Shown in pieces: positions 34,810 to 46,440 of a DNA stretch of 64,000 nucleotides. The notes under the pieces were generated by a model. That model saw only the letters and a program-made list of their open reading frames with translations, searched no databases and had not been told where the DNA came from. Source of the stretch: Nageia nagi (lineage: Eukaryota; Pinophyta); contig JBITNC010000002.1 of NCBI GenBank assembly GCA_050084985.1, positions 12,958,001 through 13,022,000 on the forward strand, given 5' to 3'. The translations under genes were made by a program, and so were the position numbers. Each line of letters starts with the position of its first letter. The stretch's first letter is position 1.

Positions 34810-37578
34810 TGGGAAAATAAATAGATTGATCAACATCGAACTAATATTTTACTTGATCCTTGTGAATTTTTTAGTCTATTTTTCCACCTTTATCAGCTTC
34901 TAGATAAACTTAGAGAACTTGTATTCAAAATTGCTCTTCATCTAATCTACAAAATTATCATCTGATCTTTATTCTTGGTCATAAAATACCTTCATATCAT
35001 CTAATGTATATACAATTTTATTACCATTGTATAGAGAAGGCATCATATTTCTATAAAAAATCTTTAATGCACCATTTAGTTTATTTATCTCTGAAATGAA
35101 TGATTTCATACATTTGTCTATACATAGTATCAACTCATGTAAATAGGTCACTTTCTAGGACATTGCTAAAATCTTGTCATGACAGCTATCAACACTTGTG
35201 TCTAAAATGTCTTTCTAGTTTATGAATTTGATAATATCTACATTCTTCATAGACATCCGTACAATCTTACTTTTCAAATCAAAAATAGCTTTATATTCAT
35301 CTCTTTTCCTCTCACAATATAACACATACTCTTGGATTGAATTTAATAAACCCAAAATTGGAACAACCTTACCCTAGTACCTAGACTTAATGGTCTTCAA
35401 TGTATCAATGGGAAAGCTTATTTTCATTGGTGCCTGTATACTTTGTGTAGGAGTCTAGTATTTTCTCTTCACTTTTTCTTCTAACTCTACCTTTACCTTT
35501 GTAAAAGTGATTATCACTACTTTCATATCTAGATCCTTCTTTACATTGGCATCTTGTGAAGCTTTCAATTCCTCCTAGAATTTTCCATTCTCATATTCTA
35601 AATAGTTGTAATCTTTTTCCTTATTCTTGAGAGAAAATTTCAAAGAATCAATCTCTAGTTCCAAAGCCTCAATATGACCATTTTTCATATTCAACTCTAT
35701 ACCTTTGGCCTTCAATTCCTCTTCTCTTTCCTCCACCACCTTAGTTAATTTGGAAAATTTTGCAGCTTCTTCCAACTATTGGATTTGTTTATTCAATAAA
35801 TTTATTTGCATGAGGTGAAATTTCTCCTTCTCTATAGTTATAGCTTATTACTTTTCTAGTTTGTCAACTTTTCTCTCTAACATAGTTACATTTGCATCCA
35901 TTAGCATCATGCCAGTTTTGATGATCTTTCTCTTGTCCATTATACTTATTTTATTTTATCTCAATTGCAAACATATACCTTTATTACTTGAATCTTGTCC
36001 ATATGATGAATCAATTTATGTAGTGAAGATCTCTAAAGCCTACTTCTAGATGTCCATAATAGTATCTAGTTGTATCAGGCCTTGGATCTTCTATTATTTA
36101 TGATGCTTTTCAAATCACTCTTTATTTGATATATCAATATAACTATAATCTATGGCTTAAGAAGAGGTGTCAATTTTATGGATAGAGATGGGAGGCAATG
36201 TAGTAACAACAACATCATCATCTGATTTATCGCTTACTGATATTATTTGTTGTGGAATTTTTCAAACTACATGTTGTAGAGATGGAATACTTTAGACCTA
36301 TTCTAGCACTTGCTCTTTCTCCTCCTATCACTTCAAAGTGATTTTCCTTTTCTTCTCAAGAGCAGGACTCTCTTCTTTTGATGGTATGACCTTAGGATAA
36401 GGCATTTTTCTATGACTTCTACTTTTAACCACTCTAAATGGTTGAGTGGATTCGATGTCCTCACTTTATAAAGCATCAAGCCTACCAAAAATATCTTCTA
36501 TTGGCTCATCACTTTTTTTATATTATCCTTGAAGGATCATCTTCACAAGCTACACTTTCTTGGGATGTTTTGGTAATTTTTTCCCCTTCTTCATTTTCTT
36601 AGAAATTTTTTCTAGGGATTTGACTTTTCTTTTCCAAATGATTTTCTTCTTTTTTGAAGTTTTTTTTTCTAACTTCTTAGCTACAACATCATTTTTCTTC
36701 TCCTATTATTTTATTTTCTCCTCATCCTTTTAGGCTAGCTTCCTCTGAAGCTCTTTCATATAAGCAATATCTTTATGAGATATCACTCGTTCCTCCACCT
36801 TAGCCTAAATAGTAGCTTCCATGAGCTTAGATTGGCCTCGAGTTTTTGTTGTTTTTTCAATAGAGCTTCCTCTTCATACATCATTTTACCTTTACTTTCA
36901 TTTTCTTTGGAATTTTGTAAATGGTTTTGGCCCTTTTCTTCTTGGTATCTTTAGTAGTGTTCTCCTTGTCATAAGAATTAGAGAATGCCTTATCTTATTC
37001 TCACATCCAAGATAAAGACTTTTGTTTGCTCTTGAACCCAGTATTGTACAAAACATTTCCTTTTATGCTTGGTCTAGTCAAATTTATCAAGGCTTTTTTG
37101 AAGTGCCTTTGGCAAACTTATCTGTTTGTTTGTTGCCAAAGAAAATTCAACTCTAATGGTGTAGTTTTGCCTCCATATTGGAATGCATGAGGTATCTAAT
37201 AAAAAATCTTAAAAAAATGGACCAATCTTAGAGTTATTCCTATGATTATCAAATTCATTCATTGAGACTCTAATAAAATTTGAAGCCTTTGAGTTGATTG
37301 ATTTTATATAAGCCATGAAAACTCCCATGGGATCATATTACCAAGACATTATTATCTAATCCAACTGTAATTTTTATATTTTGGTCGTTAGATATCCCCA
37401 GTAGTTTTTGTTAAAGGTTTGAACTAAATGAAAGCCAAGGGGATATTTGTATAAGTTCTTATTTCCCTTAGGTACTCCCCATGATATTTCTACATAGTCT
37501 TCTTATCTAGTAATCTCCATGGAAAAAATCCAATTGGAAACAAAAAATGGAAGCTTCATCGGCTTGTCACAAAACCCA
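34810..37578 (-). pseudogene. Unknown long reading frame F: basic, coiled-coil protein remnant (main part)
   Basis: I do not recognise this family. Read on the minus strand from about 42.37 kb and resumed at 37578 after the copia insertion, the frame stays coherent for about 2.7 kb with only scattered stops and a frameshift or two. The N-terminal part has aromatic-rich blocks (Y-V-E-I-S-W-G-V-P-K-G-N-K-N-L near 37460, F-N-K-N-Y-W-G-Y-L). It is followed by a Lys-rich region (about 36560-36720), an acidic Ser/Asp segment (S-D-K-S-D-D-D-V-V-V, about 36215), and a predicted coiled coil (E-E-R-E-E-E-L-K-A-K-G-I-E-L, about 35700). The C-terminal part near 34970-35450 has T-Y-L-H-E-L-I-L and N-K-L-N-G-A-L-K-I-F. 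It could be an extra gene of a large retroelement or a host pseudogene. Confidence 0.6.
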
Positions 37579-37583
37579 TTTAA

Positions 37584-38072
37584 TGAGAGAATTGTTTAAT
37601 TCATACTAAAAATGAGATTACAACATGTTTATATAGAGCTTGCAATGAGCTCAAAATAAAAACAAGTAGTTGAGTTGATAAGCTCAACATTTATTACAAT
37701 CTAATCTAAAATAACTAAACACTCTAAAAATAGAGATTTGATCTAGTCTAAACATGCTAAAAATAGTTTTGGTTTATCCTACAAACCCTAAGAAATTAAA
37801 ACACAAGGCTAATCTAATACTGAATCTAAGAAATAACTAGAAATTTACTATTCTAGGTGCATTGAGAAAGTGTTGTCACTCTAATGAAATACGATCATGT
37901 TTTTGGAGGAACTAGAAATGCGGTCAAGTTTTTAAAGGAACTAGAAACATGATCGCATTTTTTGAGAAACTAGAAATGTAGTAGCATTTCTAGGGAAATG
38001 CACTAACCCTATGCATTTTTTCAAAAAAAAAAATGATGATTTCTTCAAATTTGACAAGTTCAATCTTCAACA
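37584..38072 (-). repeat. 3' LTR of element G
   Basis: On the minus strand it starts TGTTGAAGATTGAACTTG and ends AATTCTCTCA. It is about 30 bp longer than the 5' copy because of an expanded GGAACTAGAAA-type internal repeat (about 37895-38000). Confidence 0.93.
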
Positions 38073-38275
38073 TTCTCCCCCTTAATGCTAAGGGGACTTA
38101 CCAAAAAACTCCTTAGCAATAGAAACTAATCTTTAGCAACTTATTTGGTGAAAAGATCTACAATGTTATCCAAAGTGTTACAATGCTTTAGCTTAATTCC
38201 CCTTTTCTCCACCATATCTCTTATTAAGTGGTACTTCATATCAAATTATTTTGATCTATTATGGTGGACTAGATT

Positions 38276-38760
38276 TTATGCCAATTGAATGGCACTTTGG
38301 TTGTCATAGTACAAAGATACAGGACCAATTTGTTTTGCATCAAGTTCTTCAAGAACTTTTCTTAGCCATAATGTTTGAGTACTAGCACTTGTGAGTGCTA
38401 TATATTCAACTTCTATTGATGAGAGTGCCATTGTTGTTTGCTTTTTGGAACTCCATGCAACAAATCCTGAACCAAGAGTAAAATAATTTCTTGATGTAGA
38501 TTTTTTATCATCAATATTGATACCCCAATCACTATCACTAAATCCTTCAAGCTTTACATCATCCATTTTGAAATAATGGTTCCCAAATTTTTTTTTTCCT
38601 TTTACATACCTTAGAATTATTTTTGTAGCATTCAAATGAGCCTCTATAGGATCACTCATGTATCTTGAAACTAGTGATACTACATATGCAACATCTAGTC
38701 TTGTATTGATGAGAAACATCAAACTTCCCGCAATGTTTCTATAATTGGTCCCATCTACAT
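38276..38760 (-). pseudogene. Element G RNase H domain
   Basis: An open frame of 148 residues (38276-38722) has the copia RNase H layout. It shows G-S-L-M-F-L-I-N-T-R-L-D-V, then F-S-D-S-D-W-G with the first catalytic Asp, S-S-I-E-V-E-Y-I-A-L with the Glu, and Y-Y-D-N-Q-S-A-I-Q-L-A with the second Asp. The expected continuation past 38276 toward the LTR includes a N-I-V-D-L-F-T-K block (near 38150). RNase H removes the RNA template strand during cDNA synthesis. The catalytic residues look intact, but the polymerase part upstream is gone. Confidence 0.93.
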
Positions 38761-39404
38761 TTTGTGTGCCATATTATTTGTTCAATAACTCTCCATGAGC
38801 TATTGGTACCCTTGGCCACAAGCCTTTCTTTGTGCTTTTCTATGGTCCAATCAATATTGTATTTGGTCTTGAAGACCCATTTACAACCAATAATCTTTTT
38901 TCCTTTTCGAAGCTCAACAAGCTCCCAAGTATCATTTTTCTATATGGAAGAGATTTCTTATTCCATGGCTTTAAACCACATGTAATTAGTACATGCTTGT
39001 TCATAACTAGAAGGTTCCACTTCAACACTAGTCATCAAAGCATAATTCATAATATCACCTTTGGGGGCTTGATCATCTTTATCTCCATATATATTCAAAT
39101 TCTCTAGTCTTTGGACAACATCTTGGAGCTCACTTGTTTGACTTCTTGTGAATCTTCTTAAGAAGTCTCTATCCAACATTTGAGAAGCTAGATGGTTTGC
39201 AAGAGTTCTTCTTCTTTTTGACATCACACTTGGAGTGTATTCTTCAATGGAAGATGGAATTTGAGTGCTTGTTTTACAAGTTGGAGTGCTCTTTGGAGGA
39301 CTTGGAGGAGGGTTGGTCTTTGTAGAAGGATGATTATTTGGCTGCACTTTATAAGCATTTATATCATTTGGAGGATCACCTATATAGAGTTTTGATGACT
39401 CCAT
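38761..39404 (-). pseudogene. Element G truncated reverse transcriptase (core deleted)
   Basis: The frame 38958-39404 carries the linker and RT start, with E-V-E-P-S-S-Y-E-Q-A and W-F-K-A-M-E. It is followed by pieces of the W-V-F-K-T-K-Y-N-I-D and K-H-K-E-R-L-V-A-K-G blocks down to about 38815. The sequence then jumps to the D-G-T-N-Y-R-N-I-A-G-S-L block at the start of RNase H (about 38760). The roughly 200 residues between, including the Y-V-D-D catalytic box, are absent. No reverse transcription is possible from this copy. Confidence 0.9.
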
Positions 39405-40081
39405 ACTCCCCCTTCATCAAAATTCACATCTCTACAAATTATAATTTTTTTTGTTTTTGGTTTATAGATCCTATTTGCTTTTGAAGATTCATTATAACCA
39501 AGAAAAATACTTGAATCACTCTTTGGATCAAGATTTTTCCTAAGCTCATATGGTACCTGTACATAATCTAAACATTCAAAAATTCTAAAATGCTTTACAT
39601 TTGGTTTTTTCAAATACCATGCCTCATATGGAGTGACACCTTCCAAGCTTGAGGTTGGACACCTATTAAGAATGTATACAATTTTCCTTGTTGCATCAAC
39701 CTGATATTGATTACTTAATCTCTTTTTTTGTAGTATGCTCCTTGACATTTCAATAATGGTGCAATTTTTCCTTTCTAAAATACCATTTTGTTGTGGTGTA
39801 TAGGTTGTTGTGAATTACCTTTTTATTCCACAATCCTTACAAAACTTCAAGAAATCATTAGAGCAAAACTCTCCTCCATTATTAGTTCTTAAACACTTTA
39901 GTTTGCACTCACTTTGATTCTCTACATGGCTTTTAAAATCTTGAAAAGAGGAAAAGGATTCATCTTTGAATTTTAAGAAATAAATCCAACAAAATCTTGA
40001 GAAATCATCAATAAAAGTGAGGAAGTAAGAATGTTTACCCAAGCTTTGAGTTTGCATAGGCCCACAAATGTCACTATACAT
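39380..40081 (-). pseudogene. Element G integrase
   Basis: Two open pieces (39815-40081 and 39380-39748) are separated by a short broken stretch. The first has Y-S-D-I-C-G-P-M with the first catalytic Asp, F-I-D-D-F-S-R-F-C-W, and L-R-T-N-N-G-G-E-F, where Asn replaces the second catalytic Asp (usual R-T-D-N-G-G-E-F). The second has Y-I-L-N-R-C-P-T-S-S-L, T-P-Y-E-A-W and the C-terminal V-N-F-D-E. Integrase would insert the cDNA; the changed Asp and the break make it inactive. Confidence 0.93.
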
Positions 40082-40084
40082 TGA

Positions 40085-40718
40085 TTAAATAGGATGAGAT
40101 GCTCTCCATGCTTCTACTCTAAGAAATTTGATCCTTAAGTGCTTTACCAAAGCACATCCTTCACACACTCCATCATGTGGCTCATCAAGTTTGGGAAACC
40201 CACATACCATTGTTTGAGATGTCAATAATCTCATATTCTTGAAATTAATATGACTATATCTTAAGTGCCAAAGCCAATTTTTGTTATCAATGGCTATATT
40301 TGCAAGTGATGCAACGTTTTCACCAAATTTGAGAGGAAATAATCTATTTTTTTTCATAGGAACTATAGTGACCAGCCTATTACCATGATTTTTATCATAT
40401 ATGTTACATTGAGCATTTTCAAAAATAATCTTATAATTTCTCTCCATTATTTGGCCTACACTCAACAAATTATACTTGAGATTTGGAGTGTAGTAAATGT
40501 CATTTACCTTATTAGTACCTTCATTGGTGCTCACCTCCATGATTCCCATGCCTTACTGGCAAAGCTTTATCATCTCCAAGTCTAATTCTATACTTGTATG
40601 AGTTGTTGATTGATGCAAACAACTCCTCCTTGTCTATCATATGGTTTGATGCTCCCATATCAAGCAACCAAGTCTCTTGTGGACTTGAAACATCATTCTT
40701 CTCAATTGACATGAACAA
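40085..40718 (-). pseudogene. Element G protease and GAG-pre-integrase region
   Basis: 40521-40718 contains W-L-L-D-M-G-A-S-N-H-M, the copia aspartic protease site with Met in place of Thr/Ser after the Asp. 40085-40549 is open and carries Y-T-P-N-L-K-Y-N-L-L-S-V-G-Q and L-W-H-L-R-Y-S-H-I-N, then C-E-G-C, the zinc-binding part before integrase. The two frames overlap and differ by a frameshift near 40535. The protease normally cuts the polyprotein. Confidence 0.93.
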
Positions 40719-40739
40719 GTGTGAGGAATTCTCTTCCTC

Positions 40740-41640
40740 TCTATAATGGACACCTCCACTCTTAGCTCATGTGAGGCTTTCAATCTACATTCATTTTCAA
40801 AATGACCAAACTTGTTACAATAGTAACATTATTTGTAACTTTTTCCACTTGTTCTTCCTTCTCCTCTACCTTGGAATCTTCCTCTTTTAGCTCTTCATCT
40901 TTGTCTTCTACCTCTTGCTCTTGAAGAGTTTGGATCTCTTTCTTGTACACTTGAATTTATTTCACCCTCCTTGGAATCAAAAGCCTTATCTTCACTATAT
41001 TCATATTTGGAAGGAGTGGGATCTTTGATTCTCTCCTCATGACTCATCAAAGAACCAATGAGATTATCATAAGTAAGAGTAGTCAAGTTTATGCTCTCTT
41101 TTATGATAATTGCTACATTTTTTCATCTTGGAAGTAGTGACCTTAACACTTTCTTCAGCATCATTTTATTAGTGATTTTTTCACCAAGATTCTTCATTTT
41201 GTCAACATAAGTTTTTACTCTCACATAAAAATCTCCCACACTCTCTTCTTCTTTCATTCTAAGATTTTTAAAATATATCTTCAAAGTTTGAAGCCTCACT
41301 TGCTTGATGCGAGTGCTTCCATGAAATCCATCTTTAAGTGCTTGCCAAGCATCTCTATCTTAAGTGCAAGATGTAATTCTTGGAAAGATTGCATTCCCCA
41401 TCTAGGCTTGAAGATGATATAATGCAAAAGAGTTATTCTTCTAAGTAATTTTATTTGCAGATTTGGCATTATCTCCTAATGTATTCCAATCAGTGGGATC
41501 ACTATAATCTTCCTCCATTATATCCCATAAACCTTTTCCAATGAGAAAGGTATTCATATTGATAGACCAATACTCATAATCCTCTCCTTGAAACTTACGA
41601 ATGGGTAGAATGTTGTTGTTGGAGACTATTATTCTTCTCT
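40740..41640 (-). pseudogene. Element G gag with CCHC zinc knuckle
   Basis: Broken frames match the copia gag family (UBN2-type). They include N-G-x-D-Y-E-Y-W-like and W-x-x-L blocks near 41500-41600, A-W-Q-A-L-K-D near 41345, and L-R-S-L-P-R near 41140. An open piece at 40895-41086 has T-Y-D-N-L-I-G-S-L-M-S-H-E. A complete knuckle C-Y-Y-C-N-K-F-G-H-F-E-N-E-C is at about 40780-40830. Gag forms the particle and binds RNA. Confidence 0.9.
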
Positions 41641-41744
41641 ACAACAAATCAACAAACTTAACACACTTACAAGAACTTTCTTATTTTTGCAAATGCACCC
41701 ATAAGCTATTCTAACCCAATAGGTATAAAAGCTTTGATACCTCA

Positions 41745-42202
41745 ATGAGAGAATTGTTTAGTTCATACTAAAAACAAGATTACAACATGTTTATATAGAG
41801 ATTGGAGAGAGTTCAAAATAGAAACAAGTTGTTGAGTTGATAAGCTCAACATTATTACAATCCAATCTAAAATAACTAAACACTCTAAAAATAGAGATTT
41901 GATCTAGTATAGACATGCTAAAAATAGTTCCTATTTATCCTACAAACCCTAAGAAATTGAAACAAAAAGTTAATCCAAGATTGAGTCCAAGCAATGGCTC
42001 AAAATTTACTATTCTATGTGCACTAAGAAAATGCTATCACTCTGATGAAATGTGATGGCATTTTTGGAGGAACTAGAAATGTGGTTGCATTTTTGTAGGA
42101 ACTAGAAACATGGTAGCGTTTCCACGAAAACATACTGAACCTATGTATTTTTTAAAAAAAAAATGTTGATTTCTTCAAATTTGACAAGTTTAATCTTCAA
42201 CA
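41745..42202 (-). repeat. 5' LTR of element G
   Basis: On the minus strand it begins TGTTGAAGATTAAACTTG and ends AATTCTCTCA. It is directly followed by the primer-binding region at 41731-41741. Confidence 0.93.
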
Positions 42203-42207
42203 TTTAA

Positions 42208-42370
42208 GAATATGATTGTATAATTTTTAATAAAATAGTAGTTCACCTTTTGAAACTATCTTGACTTTAAAATTGATATTGCTAGCCTTGACAATCTGGA
42301 ATAGGTTCTATCAAAAATAAAATTTAGAGCAAGGAAAAGAAAATATCTATAAGCACCTAAAAAGTGCATT
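42208..42370 (-). pseudogene. Reading frame F, N-terminal piece upstream of the copia insertion
   Basis: This minus-strand segment (V-S-K-G-E-L-L-F-Y-stop-K-L-Y-N-H-I-L-K near 42210-42270) joins in frame with the N-G-F-C-D-K-P-M-K-L block at 37575 once G and one TTTAA copy are removed. It shows that G broke F. The start codon of F is not identifiable; the coding impression ends near 42370. Confidence 0.5.
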
Positions 42371-45030
42371 TTATGTTATCTATAGTGTCATGTGGTCATT
42401 CATCCTCATCTTGTTATTGATCATAATCATTTTTTATCCTTTTTAACATTTTAGGCAAAATCGTTCCTTTGTCAAATGACAAATAGGTCATTTGAATGAT
42501 TGATAGGTCACTTGAATGACTAGCAAGTCATTCAAACAATCCTAACTATGTATTTTTAAAGGCTAAAACTTTAAATCTATTACCTACCCAAATAGGTAAG
42601 TAGCAAACCCTATGCACCCAAACAAAAGGTGGCACACTCAAGCGCATTGAATAGACCAATCAACTAAGGGATCTCCTTTTGGTCTCCCACTTTAACTTGG
42701 GGGTTCCTCCACTTGCAAACAACATCCATTATGATTAGGTTGTAGACTCTCTCCACACTCCAAAATACTCTAGAATAGAATTGAATCTAAAAGCATTCAA
42801 CATCCATTACAACTCTAAACTAGCCAAGAACACACAAAATTCAAGTCCAACCACATGCAATGGACATTACACTCAATTGATCAAATTGAGAACACTCTCT
42901 ATCAAAGTACAAAGCATCAAGAATACATAGAGCTCAAGATTTTGGTCTTTATTTGTAGGTGTTGGAGCTATTCTAGGGAGCATAAGGAGCCATATTGTAT
43001 CCTTACATATAGTTCAATATATGCATTTTGTATCACGTGTAGTGTATCTTCTAACATAGATCCATATAATTTAGTTTATTTTTATCATTTTTATCATTAT
43101 TTTATCATAATATAATTTACATATTTTGTAGCACCCATTTAGCTATGGGATAGGGATCTAAATTCATTTAAGGAGGTTTTAGACCTCTCCTTAAGTATGC
43201 TTTGGGGCCTTAAGGGACCATAGTGTAGAGATCCCTACTAACACTTATCTACTACAGGTCTAGATCAACTATCATCCATCCAAGCACATCATAATACAAG
43301 TAATGTTTTAGACATTGCAAAGTAAGCATCCCCAAAGGACACTACATGATTTTTGGATGCTCACAAAATGGTAATCACAGTAGGACTATCTACTAGTCCT
43401 AACACTCCAAAACATTAGAGAGTATTTTGAACACTTAAACTCTTATTTTTGGGTATTTTTATATTTAGATATCTCCTATTTTAAAGAAACTATGTCACTA
43501 ACATTGGTTAAAACTTGCAAGGTACCTCCCTGGATGTGCACAAACTTGGATCTAGAAACCTAAGAGATCAACTTTTAAAATAGATTGGATCATTCCATAG
43601 ATGAACAATTTTGATTACAAATCATTACAAATAAGGAATATTCACCAAATTGTTACACATAATGATGATTTTCCTACAACCCTTGTCTAGCACTATCTTG
43701 TTCAAATAGTCATAGAGATAAATAATTATGCATATCATCACATAGATAGATGGTTAGGCACTGTAAATCATTCTATAGAGGAATGATTTTGTTTGTTAAT
43801 CATTTTGAGTCCTTTATTTTGTGTCTCTCACATGTAGATCAAGTCTATGCTAGGGGTAGTAGTCCACTGTTAGGTTTATTTGTAAAATTTAAGTTTCCTT
43901 GTCATAGGACCCATATTTAGGATTTTCTATAGATTAAATTTTCAGCATTTAATTTCATTCTCTAGTGCATTATGGTCATTTGAATGACTTTTGATTATTC
44001 AAAAAATTGGCACATTCATTCCTCTCAAGGATGATTTGGATACAAAGTTTTGTAACCTTTATTTTGAGTATCAGACCTAGAGTAGGAAGGAATGCTTATG
44101 GGTAGGTTAGCTTTTGATTTCCTTCTAGCACCTTGTCAATATAATTTGAGTGAGTTTTGTATCTAGGATTGCCCTCCCTTGCTAGTGAAAATTTGCATTG
44201 CATCTTGGGGGATTGGTGCATTACAAGTTGAAAATATTATTTGGTGTTTTAAATCAATATCTTAATAAGGGATTTTCTTCCATTTTAGGGTTTGATATGT
44301 TGAGTGTTCTATGCATTAAAATACATTGCTATCTTTGCATTGTTATTTATTTCAAAAATGTAAAAACAAAAGCATTTATTAATTTAGTATCCTTGGGTTT
44401 GGATTGCCTTTTGATTCAATTTAGGAGTTATACATACATTAAATTTTCATATAGGATTGCACATCATATTTACTTCTCATACTTAAAGTCCTCACAAGCC
44501 TAGGGAGTGACTAGGGTACATAGACTTCATCACCATGGCCTAACCCATACTTGGATTTTAACACCAAGGTAGGAGGCCCCCTCTATAGAGGTACATGAGA
44601 CACCCTTGCAAAATTACTCACCCCCCTAAATATTGAGCCTTAACCAAGAACACTTGACTAGAATCATTTCTATAAAACTAAAAAGAGTCAAGAATTTACA
44701 ATTGCATTAAAAATCTATCTCACTAAAAAAATAATGCACCAAATTGAATAAGAAGAAATTAAATGAGATAAAAAAAGCATTACTATCTATCACCATTTAC
44801 TTCTTGTCATTTAGAATTATCTTTGACATGATCATGTAGGTTGTTTGGTGTTAATTGCATTCACATTAAATAAGATCTTCAACAAAGCTCTAGGCTCTTT
44901 GCTATGTGATTTATTGCTTTGGAATTATTTCATTTTCATAGGGGTATGTTTTAGATTTTGTTGTGTCTCTTATTTAATTACTTTGTATTACTTTATTTTC
45001 ATGTATCATATACCCTTTAAAGAAGAAAAT
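42371..45030. other. Non-coding interval, probable LTR or leader region of element H
   Basis: GTCATTTGAATGAYTRRT-type words recur near 42487-42535 and at 43977. The frames at 42855-43115 and 44198-44503 match no family. It lies directly upstream of element H's gag, so it may contain that element's 5' LTR and leader. I could not find a matching direct repeat after H. Confidence 0.35.
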
Positions 45031-46440
45031 CCTTGGCATGTTCATATTGTTAAGACTAGGAGTCAACTTAGAGTTAGAACATGTGAGGAAGAGGAATGTA
45101 ATAACCAAATAAATCAATGAAGTCCTATCCCATGTTTGTATGTGTTTCATAGTTATTCACACACCCATCATCATTCACCTCATCATGAGTCCACCATTGT
45201 GTCACTTCATCTCTATTTTAGTCAAACATTAGAGATATTTCATGCTTCTGAGTCCACTCCTTGGTAGGAGGGGAGAGATCATGTGATGCCTCATAGAGCT
45301 AGCTTATCCCTTATAGAAGATGATTTTTCTTCATGTCAACCTATACCACATCATTATATAGATCCTTCATAAAGTGACCCATTCCATGTGCCACATCATG
45401 AGTTAGATCATTCTATATCTCATCCTAGTCCTAGTTTCATCCACCATCCCATTTGTCCTACATAGCCACAAATATCTCAATAGGATATGTTTATGAGTGA
45501 TCCCATGGTCCAAAAATTATATAGAGATTTTTAGGAGGCCCTATTTGATCCATCAAATTCCCTTGCTAAGGAACATTCACCATAATTACCTCCTGTTAGT
45601 GAAGTCACTTATTCTCAAATTCTTGAATATGAAGAAGATATAGAAGATAGACATATCAAGGATATCCATATTACCCCCATCACTAGTTCTCATCTGCTAT
45701 GAACATCTTGAAATGTCATATTATGAGTAACCATTATTACACCTTAGAACACCTCTTTATGTTGGCACATCACATGATCAAGCCCCTTTGCACCATAAAC
45801 CTATCAGTCCTTAATCATGTATTTTAATTTTTCATAGGTCATCACCATCTCCTCTTAATGGTTGGGCTAGATATCATTACAATGATACCCATCTTATGAT
45901 CCAACCCAAAATTCATCTTATGTCTCACCATGTTCATGATTTTGAGCATGTTCATCATGTTAGTTCACATCTTGTCCATCCTAGTATACCTTGTGTTCCC
46001 ATTTCTTGTTCACACCTAATTAATCAATCTAGAGTCCATTTAGGATATGAGTCTTCCTCTTGTATGATTGATCCACCATCATACCTAGATTATTCATCTT
46101 CTTATGTGATGGCACCATCCCAATATGTACATACATAGTAGTTTATAGGTCCTCATGTCTATACCCATATTGTGTCTCTTGTACCCCATTATGATTCTAA
46201 GTACAATGAATTATCCTATCAAGCCCAAGCTTCTTCACATGAGCTATCATGAGTCTTGAGTTATCATGAGTTGTAATATTCATAAACTAGAGGGGTATCA
46301 AATTGAAATATTTTAAATCTTGTACCTAAGGTAACATTCAATGCATGACCTTATAATTAGTCATATAAGTAGGATTGGGATCCATACTATGACATTTAGT
46401 ATGATTAGTATTATGATATGCCCATTAGCATAGTTCTAAA
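45030..46440 (+). pseudogene. Element H gag N-terminal region (poorly conserved)
   Basis: An open start K-T-R-S-Q-L-R-V-R-T-C-E-E-E-E (about 45050-45100) is followed by a His/Ser/Pro-rich stretch with stops (for example 45896-46138). It leads without a break in style into the gag core. Assignment is by position only; no domain is recognised. Confidence 0.4.

Larger units (their letters stand above)
37584..42202 (-). mobile_element. Element G: full-length but defective Ty1/copia retrotransposon with 5-bp target duplication
   Basis: LTRs at 41745-42202 (5') and 37584-38072 (3') flank gag, protease, integrase, a truncated RT and RNase H in copia order on the minus strand. The target duplication TTTAA is at 37579-37583 and 42203-42207. 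The primer-binding region GGTATCAAAGC (41731-41741) follows the 5' LTR, and the purine tract AAGGGGGAGAA (38073-38083) precedes the 3' LTR. Long open frames survive, so G is younger than A to C. RT has lost its core by internal deletion. G interrupts frame F. Confidence 0.96.

Noticed and set aside
38764-39107. Plus-strand frames over the copia RT region
   Set aside because: They are antisense to the well-supported minus-strand copia pol.
44198-44503. Open frame of 101 residues as a membrane protein gene
   Set aside because: It is hydrophobic only because of T-rich DNA, with no family motif; it lies in the probable LTR or leader region of element H.
45896-46138. Histidine-rich metal-binding protein
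   Set aside because: The His/Ser richness comes from CAT/TCA-rich DNA in the gag leader of element H; there are stops on both sides and no known domain.
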